Assembly (NCBI GenBank): GCA_963965975.1
Contig: OZ014424.1
Location: 868,001-932,000 of the forward strand
Length of the DNA: 64,000 nt
From: Xestospongia bergquistia
Lineage: Eukaryota; Porifera; Demospongiae; Haplosclerida; Petrosiidae
Direction of reading: 5' to 3'
Of this stretch, positions 45,201 to 56,240 are shown in pieces. A program made the position numbers and the translations under genes. The notes beneath the pieces were generated by a model. That model made no database searches, was not told the DNA's origin, and saw only the letters and a list, made by a program, of their open reading frames with translations. Numbering within the stretch: the first letter of the stretch is position 1; every line of letters begins with the position of its first letter.

Positions 45201-48200
45201 TCATTACAGCTACGTTGATATTGAAGTGTTAGAAGTTATCATTGAAAAATTTCTCATTCAAGAAAAGATGCTAAAGGATATGCAGACTTACAAACATCAT
45301 CTTGAAGAATTCAAACAATCAACAACACTTAACAAATTCAAGAATGCAGTTGAAGAAGCATTGATACCAAATCCAGAAGTTACATCAATTACTTATGAAG
45401 TAGTTATCAAACTTAATCATCAATGGGGAAAGAAAACATTGGAGAACTTTAAAACACTTGTTAATCACATGTTCTATCAAAGAATGACTCATATACATGT
45501 GGAGGAATGATCAGTATGTGTTACTCTACTGGTACCTCAATCAAAGTTAGACTATATCTTGGAAATTGCTAGTCAAAGAAAGAATTTGCATCACTCATTG
45601 GTATCTTTGAACTGACTATTGATAGTCAATCTATTCTGAAAGATGAAGAAGACACTCAATTTACATTTGATCAAACATTACAAAAGGCTTCAAACCTTGG
45701 TGATGATGAAGTTGTTCATTTCTTACTTGACTTAATTGATAATATCAATTACCAAAATGAAGAAGGCAGTACAGCACTTATGTTAGCTAGCAAAGGAGGA
45801 CATGAACAAGTTGTACAAACACTAGTATCATCTGGAGCTAATGTTAACATTCAAGATAACAATGGTTACACTGCATTGATGCTAGCATGTGACACAAACT
45901 CCTACACTATAGTTAATTACCTACTCCAGGCTGGGGCTAATCCTGATATACAAAGAAATGATGGTGACACAGCTATCATAATAGTATGTCATAATAATCA
46001 CTCTGATATTGTCAAGTTATTACTTCAATTTAATGCTGATCCACTTATCACTAACAGAAAGCATTCACTGTAGCTACATGTCAAAATTCTATTGAGATAA
46101 TGGAAATATTACTTGGACATCTAACAGAGAGTCAGAAAACAAGTGCAGTAACATCAGCCCTTACTACAGCATGTCAATATAGACACTCTCAAATTATTAT
46201 CAGTTTATTGGTAAAGCTACTTGATATCATTAGACCAGATGAATTCCAACTTTTTGTTTTATGTGCCAAAGGAGATCATGATACCACAAAAAGACATATT
46301 TATGACACCAATGTCAATATCAATTGTACACTAGTCAATGGTATCACTCCTCTTATGATAGCCTCATCTTGTGGACATACAGAGACAGTACAAGTCCTCT
46401 TACAATCAGGAGCTAATGTCAACAGTACAGACAATGATGGGTACAGTCCATTAGTATATGCTATAACAGGACACAAGTCACTTCAAGTTATAGAACAACT
46501 ACTTAAAGCTGGTGCTCAACCTAATGTCTTTATTAATGACCAGAATATTGTTGATAAAGTAAGAGAAGAAGGAAGAGAAGATATCTGTAAATTATTACAA
46601 CAGTTTAGTGCTGTGAAGATCAAGAAAAGTGAGGAAGAAATACTTGAACAACTCTTGAAAATCTGTGATAGCTTTACAATTCTTAATTCAACAATTCTAT
46701 CAATTCTACAGAAACTAATAACAGAAGGAACTGTTCTCATTGTTGATGTCATAGAATTTCTTCATCATTATCTTGGGGACACTGAATTAAAGGTGGACAA
46801 TATAGACCAACTCTTCAATGTTCTTCAACCTCATTACTATTTCTTAAATGTAGACCTATTAAGGAAAATAATAGATAAGTTTATTGGAGGTAAACTTCAA
46901 AATCATTTACAAGACTACATTAGTATGGTTAGGGTTTTGAAGAAAGTACTCAACTACAGTTGTTTGTACAGGCTATTAAACACATACCATTACTTCAACC
47001 ACCAGTTACTACAACAAGGACATGTACATTGATCATCAAGTTTCATGAACAATGGCAGCAGAAAAATGTAGTCCATGTACAAAAATTTCTCAATTACTCA
47101 TTTTCTAAAGAGACTCATTTTCTGAATCACATTATAATTGAGGAGGAAGGATTATCATGTGTTTGTAAGTTTGTAGTTCCCAAGTGTCATTTAGACAGTC
47201 TTATAGTCATTGCAATAGATCAAAGAGAGTTCATGTATCAGGTTGGTGTTTATGAAGTTTATATTGGTGATCAACCTATTTTAATGGAAGATTACAACCA
47301 TAATTTTAACTTCAGATATGCTCTTCAAAGGTCTATAGAGGCTGAAAGTCACAAACTAGTGTCCTTCTTAATGGAGATTGATGTCAGTCTTCAAACCAAT
47401 TAACATTCATGAAGCTGCCAGAGATGGCAATATTGATGTTGTTGAACTCCTACTTAAAGAACATGTAGATATTAATATTCAGGATGAAAATGGAGTGAGA
47501 GCTCTTATGCTAGCTAGTAAAAATGGTCATATTCAGGTTGTTGAACTCCTACTGAAAGAGCATGCAGACATTAATATTCAGAATCAAGATGCTATAATGC
47601 TAGCCATTCAAAATGTTTTTACCCAGATTACGGAACTACTGGGAGAACATGTTGATGATGATATCCAAGACGAAAATCTAATGTTTCTATAATGTTTGCT
47701 AGTCAAAGTAGTCATTCTGAGGTTGCTGAACTACTACTTAAAGATAATGCAGACATTGATAATATTCAAGCAAAAATCCTAATGTTAACGCTAGCTACCG
47801 TTAATGGTTATACTGACATTGTCAAATTACTTTTAAAGGATATTGATGTTCATGTTCAGAGTGAAGATATACAATATAATGTTCTAATGTTTGCAAGCTA
47901 TTGTGGTCTTGTAGAAATTGTTGAACATCTCAAAGAGTGGGTAGGAGTTAATATCTGAGATGAAAGTGGAATGACTCCCATAATGTGGGCTAGTTTGAAT
48001 GGTCATCTTGAGGTTGTTGAGCTACTACTCAAAGAACATGTTGACATTAATGCTCAGAAAGAAGATGGTTGGACTGCTCTAATGCTAGCTAGTGAAATGG
48101 TCATACCAAAGTTGTTGAACTATTACTTAAAGAGCATACAGACATTAATCTTCAGAGAAATGATGGAGCAACTGCCTTAATGCTAGCTAGTCAAAATGGT

Positions 48201-49632
48201 CACCACAAGGTCATTGAGCTATTACTTAAAGAGCATGTTGACATTAATCACCAGGGAAATAAAAGATGGAGTGACTGGTCAAGTGCTGGGCTAGTCAAGA
48301 TGATCATCACAAGGTCATTGAACTACTACATGCTAACATTAATATTAAAAAAAAGATGGATGGACTGCTCTAATGCTAGCTAGTTTAAATGGCCATTTGC
48401 CAGTTGTTGAGCTATTACTGAAAGAACATGCTGACATTAATACTCAGAATAAAGATGGATTGACTTCCCCTAATGATAGCTAGTTTAAATGGTCATTTCC
48501 AGGTTGTCGAAGTATTGCTGAAAGAAAATGCTGACATTAATACTCAAGAAAAAGATGGGTGCACTGCCCTAATGATAGCTAGTTCAAATGGTCATACTCA
48601 GGTTGTTGAGCTACTTCTCCAACGGAATGCAGATATTAATTTCAGACTAAAGATTTTGGTTATAATGTCTTAATGTACGCCAGTGGATTTGGACATCTTG
48701 AAGTAGCTAAATGTTTATTACAATCACAAGCAGATCCTTATATTTTAGCATATAATAGAACAACAGCATTCTCATTGGCAGCTTATAGTGGTAACAGAGA
48801 TCTTGTTAATATGTTTTTAGACAAAGTTCAACCTACTTTTGATGAGATTGAAAAAGCAGTAGTACTATCTTGTTATGGTGGTCACCCTACTCTCATTACC
48901 TTCTTCTCAAAAAAAATTCCACACCTCACTAATGATCAGAGAGAACTACTAGACTCATGTGTTAAAGGAGATTTAGGAGCAGTCATAATGAAGACATTAA
49001 ATAGTCCAGATATTCCACTGGTACTTGGTCTTACTCCACTCATGGTAGCTTCATCATGTAGACATGTTGATATAGTGGATGCTCTCATACAAGCTTGAGC
49101 TGATGTTAATAAACAAGAAACTTTTTGGGGATTCAATTCTTTGTTATTTGCAGTAGTAGGAAGTAAATCCTTTTCAATAGTAGAGACACTTTTAAAGTAT
49201 GGTGCCAATCCTAATGTTGTTGTCAACCAGAGGACACCATTAGATGAAGCTAATAAAATTATACAGGAAAATATTAGTGACCTACTAATTAAATATGGAG
49301 GTCAAACAAGAGCATTATTAGAGGGAACAAAAGAGAAAGAGCTCAGTTCAACATCACATGAACAAAATACCGTACCTGCATCATTACAAAGAACAGATGA
49401 ACTAACAGATATAAAGACTAATGAAAATTCAAGGTACACTATCAAGAAGGAAGTGAAACAAAAGAAATTACAAATACCAAGTATCATATCCAAACTTAGT
49501 TCATTCACTCAATATGTCTTAAATCCTACTCACACATTTAGAAATACCAGTGTGAAACATGACAACAAGTCAAAGAAGTATACACACTGTTTGTTTGTAT
49601 TAATTAATATTACTATTATATTTATTAGTTAA
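42268..49632 (+). pseudogene. Ankyrin-family copy 4, decayed, divergent subfamily
   Basis: The 2A exon (42268-42495) has lost one G after ASIG, shifting the frame before an otherwise intact GDIELNPGP. The death-domain exon (42554-42844) is open. The CARD-like exon (43079-43554) has a one-base deletion near its start and a compensated 3-base loss (LSRLDGRFKK). The linker exon was not found. The last part (about 44,970-49,632) encodes a divergent version of the conserved module (NNLFETLWPHYSYVDIEVLE), a few ankyrin repeats, a second copy of the module (QLFNVLQPHYYFLNVDLLRK), more ankyrin repeats and a tail with YVLNPTHTFRNTSVK. At least nine frame breaks or stops interrupt it (for example near 45,507, 46,070, 47,030, 47,690, 47,957, 48,100, 48,290, 48,470, 48,660 and 49,097). 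Confidence 0.85.
43555..44965. other. Long gene-free stretch inside copy 4
   Basis: Between the CARD-like exon and the divergent module exon there are 1.4 kb of AT-rich sequence. The first 150 bp match the intron of copies 1 and 3 (TTCTTGTCATAGCTGTTATG). The rest has no counterpart in the other copies and no linker exon. This is probably the joint between two different family members. Confidence 0.55.
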
Positions 49633-50944
49633 TTTTAATTTCTCATTATCAATAAAAGTTGGTTTATACTTGTAATATATATAATTTAGGTCATAATTAT
49701 TGTATTTCCAATAAAATAAATAGTAATTAACAGTTTGAACACATAACCAGACAGATATATAGTTCTAGTCTTCAAAGTTAGTAACAATCCAGTCCCTTAC
49801 AACAGCAGTAGCATTATCATCAAAATAATCTTAGGACAAGTTTTACAAAAAGTTTATTATATTCTTGTTTATTTTGGTTCAGATTGTCCATCTATTGAAC
49901 ACATCACTTACATACTATTAACATATACAGATTTTGTTGACTGACTAATGTAGTGAGGGAATATTTAATAGTTTATTATAAGAGACATCAACTTCTATTT
50001 TAATAGGAACAACACAAAACAACTTTTTCTAAGAAGCTACAAAAATAATTATAATATATAATATATATATACTCACTTGATAAAAGAAGTTTGATGTATA
50101 ATATATATATAGACTATATATATAACTGGTTTGATATGAACTTATTCTCTGAGGCCTTGAGCTTGAGACTTCCTTTATTCTCTGCAGCAATCAAGATTTT
50201 TAAGACTGTTATAGTAAGATCCGCCTACAAATATGTGCCGCTACACGAATGTACTGCTAACTTCAACAGAGTGTTATAATAAGATATATATTTTTTGTTA
50301 CTTACATATATATTAAGATATATTTATATAAGTAACAAAAAATGTTGAAATAATCAGCCCCTCCCTTTAAAGGGACTATGAAAGATGTACAGGGAAAGCA
50401 GTGTCAGGGAGCCACAATAGAAAAGTGTATCGTTAGTCCTTTTTTGTGATTTAGGATAAAGATACACATTACAGTAGAGCAGTACACATTTATATAAAAC
50501 TATATGATGATTAATTTTGTTTAGTAAACTTGTGTAGCTAACATATGTGTGTGTTAATTTTATTTAAGACACAATGTAATTTGTACTTAGTAAATGTATA
50601 TTTCTTTATAGTATCCTTGTACATCATTTACATGGACTTATATCTACTGGATTATTAACAGTAATGGTATTGGGGATAAAACTATGAGTGGATGGATGGA
50701 TGAATAGATTAATAAATGGATACATGGACAGACAGACGGATGGATGGATAATGGGCCAATGGACACATGTTAAATGGACTAAAAATGAATAGATGGGGTT
50801 ATCTGAGTACATAGATACAAGATGGATCAAAGATAAAAGATACATATATTTACTAAATAATTTAATGTAAGTGTCTAATATTTTATAATATCTAATACAA
50901 CTACTTCACATATTATTCCATGATTTATTTTCTATTTCTTTGAG
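49633..50944. other. Spacer downstream of copy 4
   Basis: AT-rich. It contains a foldback at about 50,288-50,343 (TTTTTTGTTACTTA and its complement) and a GGAT/GATG minisatellite at about 50,685-50,790. No gene is recognised. Confidence 0.5.
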
Positions 50945-50980
50945 TTTAGTTGATCCTGTCTCAGACTATTTGGGTTTGTT
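50945..50980 (+). pseudogene. Minimal SACM1L last-exon remnant
   Basis: TTTAGTTGATCCTGTCTCAG followed by ACTATTTGGG resembles the acceptor and first bases of the SACM1L last exon (TTTTTAGCTGATCCAGTTTC). Only about 30 bp is recognisable. The call relies on the parallel remnants at 28.5 and 54.57 kb. Confidence 0.45.
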
Positions 50981-51339
50981 TGGTTTAATATCATTGACAG
51001 AGTTAAAGAAAAAGGATAGCTTGATAATAGATTTTCTTCACATATCTCATATTGACATGTTATTAAAAATTAAAGCATTTTAGCATCTACAATGCTAAAT
51101 ATATTGTTGAATATTTGTTTATCAAGTGTTTGTATGTAAAATTATCTCACAATATGTTTGTTATAAATTATTTAGTACAATGTACTTTAATAACTGTTGT
51201 TTTTTATTTATCACTAGTAACATTAAGCTAATAATATGCAATGTTCATTAAGACATACCCAAGCACTAACGAAGTCATGAATATAGTTTACAGTAATAAA
51301 TTAAAGTTTTGTAATAGGATATATTACAAACAACATGTT

Positions 51340-51902
51340 TAGTATCATTGAGAGAGTTAAAGAAAAAAGATAGCTTAAAGGTAATAGATTTTCTTCACAT
51401 ATCTCATATTGACATGTTAATAAAAATTAAAGCATTTTAACTTCTACAATGCTAAATATATTATCTATAATCATATCTATGATATATTAAGTTTTGTTAA
51501 TAGTTGTATACTTGTTTATCAAGTGTTTGTATGTAATTTAATAACTGTTGTTTTTTATTTATCACTAGTAATATTAAGCTAATAACATGCAATGTTCATT
51601 AAGACATACCCAAGCACTAACGAAGTCATGAATATAGTTTACAATAAGTTTTGTAATAGGATATATTACAAACAACATTAATGATAATATAATGATACAT
51701 TGTTATTATACTTAGTAAATCTCACTGTATCAATGGATATCAATGGATCATGTCTATGTAATAAAATAAGAACACTTAATAGCATTAGTTATAAAGGATC
51801 CATTTACTATAGCAGTATATTACCATATTAATTGATAAATTGTGTATTACTCTCTCTACTACATAGGGATGGACTGGTATATCATATAATATAACAATGA
51901 TA
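51340..51902. repeat. Segmental duplication, left copy (partner 53735-54303)
   Basis: From AGTATCATTGAGAGAGTTAA to ATAATATAACAATGATAT this ~560-bp block is almost identical to the block about 2.4 kb downstream, apart from short indels. A third, partial copy lies at about 50,985-51,330. It is non-coding. Confidence 0.9.
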
Positions 51903-52140
51903 TAAGATGAGATAATGGAGAGTTCTATTAGTTCTCTCTCTATAACAAAGGAGACTAGTACTTACCATATTGTGTCTACTGAACTCTCTATGTATAATGT
52001 TAGTAGACCTAGTAATAATATATTACCATAGTAAGACAATGATGTCTGTTTATCATTTCATTCATCTATCTATCTATCTCTTATTATTCATTCAAGTTGT
52101 TCATCTATTGGTATTATTTTATCTCATATCTCTCTCTCAT

Positions 52141-52201
52141 AGGACATATTCATATCTTACTTGAAGATATTATCATTATTATTATAGCAATAACTGGTAA
52201 G
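52141..52201 (+). pseudogene. Possible diverged SACM1L penultimate exon
   Basis: Between AG (after TCTCTCATAG) and GTAAGATC there is a 56-nt stretch encoding HILLEDIIIIIIAIT, a membrane-like segment. Its phase-1 donor would join the SACM1L-like last exon at 54,566 in the same way as in the true gene. Sequence identity to the real exon is low, so this is tentative. Confidence 0.3.
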
Positions 52202-53734
52202 ATCTATTTAATTTCTCTCTGTTTGTCCAACTGGTATCATCTCTTTCCATTTATGATCATCTACCTCATATACTACTTTCTAATTGTGTCTAAGCTAGAC
52301 ACATCTCTTAAAATGTAACAATAGACAAAAAAATATCTACAAAACTGTAGTCTTGTTCTGTAATAATGTTGATATTTAATTGTTACATGATATATAATAA
52401 CATGCCAAAATTGAGGCTATTAATTGTTCAAAATAGATATGGTTCAGATTTTAATAAAGCTGAGACTAAGAAAGAACTGATGGAAAGATAAGAATGGATT
52501 GAATAACATGTCACATGATAAATACATAATGTACAAGTGTATATCATGTGATTAACATCATTAGTAGGGACACATTTGTTATATTATATATTGTATTATA
52601 TTATATTATGTTAATGTGCTATTATGTTTAATTTTGTACTGGTCTTGTTGTTTGTCTCTATGTATGTATGTGTGAGGTCTGTTTGTTTATCTCTCATTTG
52701 TTGGTAGATTGAACTCTTTAATCATATACATGATATATGAATACTTTAATAAGATTTATTGCATTCTTTACAATAACAGACAATGTAGGGGTTCTTGCTT
52801 GCTGTTTGTCTCAAGATCGTATGATCAATGACGACATAAGTCACTATTACATCACCTTTATATCATATAGGTATTAAATAATTTAATCAAGATTAACTGT
52901 ACGACTCCATTAAAACATTATAACAAATGTTGTCAAATATTCTGCATTTCTCTTTAAGCATTGTGACATCATTTGTCTTCAATCATTACTCTTATTATGA
53001 TTGTTTGTCTCCTTTAATTTTTAATAGGAATTTTGTTTGATTGTAAGTAGTAAATATCTTTCTTTCCATTCATCATTCGTCCATCATCATCATTATGCAT
53101 ATTTATATAAAACTACATGATCATTACTTTTTATTTACTAACCTTGTGTAATTAATATATGTGTGTGTTAATTTATACAAGATATATCATATTTTATACT
53201 GGGTAACTAGAGAAAGATGTAATATGTGCTACAGCTAGTATATAGTGCTTGTCTAAAATTAATGATGTCTTTAGAGTATGTTTAAACTATGGGATATGGT
53301 CACTCTTCTTTTGTGCAATATATATAGCACTCATTGTAAATTAAGGTGTGTTAGCCTGAAGACTTTAGAAAATGTATGTTTCTTTATGGGATCCTTGTAT
53401 GTTTTTTAAATGGAATTATATCTGTTGGATTATTAACAGTAATAGTATTAAGGATAAGACTATCAAACAAGTTAGATGAATGAGTGGATGGATGGATGAA
53501 TAGATTGATGGATAGATGGACAGACATAAAGATGGATGGATGGATAATGGGCCAATGAACACATGTTAAATGGACTGAAAATGAATGGGTGGGGTTTTCT
53601 GAGTACATAGATACAAGACACATATATTTACTAGGTAATTTAATGTAGTGTCTAATATTTCATATATTCAATATATCTCCTTCATATATTATTCCATGAT
53701 TTATTTTCTATTTCGGGTTTGTTTTGTTTAGTAT

Positions 53735-54303
53735 CATTGAGAGAGTTAAAGAAAAAAGATAGCTTAAAGGTAATAGATTTTCTTCACATATCTCATATTG
53801 ACATGTTAATAAAAATTAAAGCATTTTAACATCTACAATGCTAAATATGTTATCTATAATAATATCTATGATATATTAAGTTTTGTTAATAGTTGTATAC
53901 TTGTTTATCAAGTGTTTGTTGTTTTATTAGTAATATAAAGTAATATATATTTATCACTAGTAACATTAAGCTAATAATATGCAATGTTCATTAAGACATA
54001 CCCAAGCACTAATGAAGTCATGAATATAGTTTACAGTAATAAATTAAAGTTTTGTAATAGGATATATTACAAACAACATTAATGATAATATAATGATACA
54101 TTGTTATTATACTTAGTAAATCTCACTGTATCAATGGATATCAATGGATCATGTCTATGTAATAAAATAAGAACACTTAATAGCATTAGTTATAAAGGAT
54201 CCATTTACTATAGCAGTATATTACCATATTAATTGATAAATTGTGTATTACTCTCTCTACTACATAGGGATGGACTGGTATATCATATAATATAACAATG
54301 ATA
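53735..54303. repeat. Segmental duplication, right copy (partner 51340-51902)
   Basis: The matching copy of the non-coding block at 51.34-51.90 kb, including the run ending TGGACTGGTATATCATATAA. Upstream at about 53,380-53,650 it also duplicates the GGAT-minisatellite region of 50.62-50.88 kb. Confidence 0.9.
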
Positions 54304-54565
54304 TCAAAGGAGATAATGGAGAGTTCTATTAATCACATGACTTGCTATCCAGTCACTACTTTCTATACTACTTTTTAATTGTCTCTTATTCATTAAGTCA
54401 TACATTCTCCTATACAGTCATTAATATAATTTCCATACTAAACATCATGTATAAAATGGTCATGTAGTAGTCATGTAAATGCAATTGTTTATTTAAATTT
54501 TCTCAATGCAACAAGTGTGGTTTTCCCATATTGGATTATGTGTTTATTATTTTTTTCTATACTTA

Positions 54566-54706
54566 GCTGATCCAGTTTCTCAGATTATTTACACTATATT
54601 TTTGGGTTTTATCATTATTGCTTGTATTTTCATATGTATAGAAATGGACCTGATTTTGTGGACTCTCCAAAGTTAGTTCAATTTGAAGGAAAAGGAAACT
54701 GTAAAT
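54566..54706 (+). pseudogene. SACM1L last-exon copy with frameshift
   Basis: CTGATCCAGTTTCTCAGATT to GAAGGAAAAGG matches the SACM1L last exon. One base is missing in the GCTTGTATT...TATAGAAATGG stretch, which shifts the frame before the [13 protein letters not shown] segment. The 3' flank stays collinear with SACM1L. Confidence 0.85.
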
Positions 54707-55512
54707 TCAATTTCAATTTTCAACATATAAGTATTTCAAATTGGATATTAATTAATAAATTAATTAACAAAACATTTATTTGTTTTGTGAAGTAGACTGC
54801 TTTCACTAGAGTTGGTATAACTTTGTAACTAATGTACAGAGGCTTATAGGTAAATCACCGGTAAAGACATATGAGTGAACCCTATTGAAGCATGAAACAG
54901 CTTCTTCATGATATTCATGATATAAAACACTATTGTATATTTTTGGTCAAAATTATAATCTTTCTCCATCCACTAACTGAGTTATACTATGAATAATATT
55001 GATCACACCTCACATGATATATTATAATAATATTCATTGTTCCCACAGTTATTAGTCAAAAATACCATGCGAGTGTCAGTCTAAAAATATATTCATAATA
55101 ATTTTTGTCTTATAAAGATGTTTATTCAATACATTTGTTGTTATTGAAAACCATTGTGTGCTCTGTGTTCCCCTAGTAACTGAGGAAAATAGAAGAGGGC
55201 CAGTTTGCCTGTGGTAATAATTTTGGATCTTGTTTTGTTTTTAAACCAACTTGAAAACCTAGATCATAAGTAGTAATAAAAACTTCCTGTTTCTTCACTT
55301 TCTATGTTGATAGCCATTTTGAATGTGTTATTTATTCTTCTTATCTTTCTGTCTTTGACAGCTATTCAATTGTCTACTAGTCTATAGTCTTTCTATTGAG
55401 TATATAATAAAGTGTTGATATTACATTGTATGTGGTGTACAGACAGGAACAAAAGGTAATTAAATATGTAGAACAAGTTTTCTTTTAATATATTGATTGT
55501 TTGTAGGTCATT
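54707..55512. other. Spacer upstream of copy 5
   Basis: Collinear with the SACM1L 3' flank and with 28.68-29.55 kb, ending in the conserved 5' UTR block (from about 55,423) with its short intron. No gene is seen. Confidence 0.6.
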
Positions 55513-55694
55513 ATGATTGATGTCTCTCAATGGAGAGCCAGTATTGGGTTATGGTATTGTCATCATATACCATACACCACTAAAATGACTCCTTCTACCA
55601 CTGATACCCCTGGATGGATAAAGTCACTATTGACATCAGGAAATGAGGGTGGTGGTACTTTGATATTCTCTCTAGTTTTGTTTCTCTTACTTCT

Positions 55695-55734
55695 CCTCAT
55701 TTTATCAGGAGATATTGAGCTCAACCCTGGACCT
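55695..55734 (+). other. Hydrophobic run plus 2A motif, copy 5
   Basis: LLLLILSGDIELNPGP, full consensus. Here it would splice directly to the CARD-like exon (…GPKTG-ASVSKNN). Confidence 0.8.
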
Positions 55735-55871
55735 AAAACAGGTCAGTAAACATTAAAACAACTAGACATTAAAGATGAAGGTATCTACTATAGTTCATTA
55801 TATACTAGTACTTTAAAATAATTATCAATCTAGTATAATTGTTTAGTAAAGTACATAACAATTGATTTCAT

Positions 55872-55970
55872 CTATTGAAGGTTAATCTTTTGGTACAGTT
55901 CTGGTATGAGTTAAAGATCAGAACTGGAGATTTAGGACAAGTAACCTGTTTATTACTAGGTTGTATTTAT
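55872..55970 (-). pseudogene. TPX2-like tail remnant in intron 1 of copy 5
   Basis: The minus strand contains IQPSNKQVTCPKSPVL and then a frameshift before the terminal TVPK-like codons. It is collinear with the remnants at 25.1 and 40.5 kb. It lies inside the intron of copy 5, which shows that these tails are part of the duplicated block. Confidence 0.5.
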
Positions 55971-55993
55971 TATAATAAATAGAACTGACAAAA

Positions 55994-56240
55994 TTGATTA
56001 GTTGATTTAACTAATATATAGTTATACAGGTTACATGTAATTATTTGATGTAAACTGATAGTAAAAATAAGATTGTTTTGATTATTTTTGTATTGTGGAA
56101 TTGACTGTTTGTTCTAACATTAATTTTGATAAACAGTCAATTCCATGATAATAGTAATTAAAATGTGTTTACTTTCAGTTTGCATCAAATAATTACATGT
56201 GACCTATATATAACCATATATTAGTTAAATCAACCAATCG
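55994..56240. mobile_element. Foldback MITE with ~115-bp inverted arms
   Basis: The left arm (from TTGATTAGTTGATTTAACTA, through ACATGTAATTATTTGATG, to GGAATTGACTGTTT) is matched by the reverse complement of the right arm, which ends ATTAGTTAAATCAACCAATC. A loop of about 20 bp separates them. The arms are roughly 90% identical by eye. It has no coding capacity. It is inserted in copy 5 between the 2A and CARD-like exons and is absent from the other copies. Confidence 0.8.
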
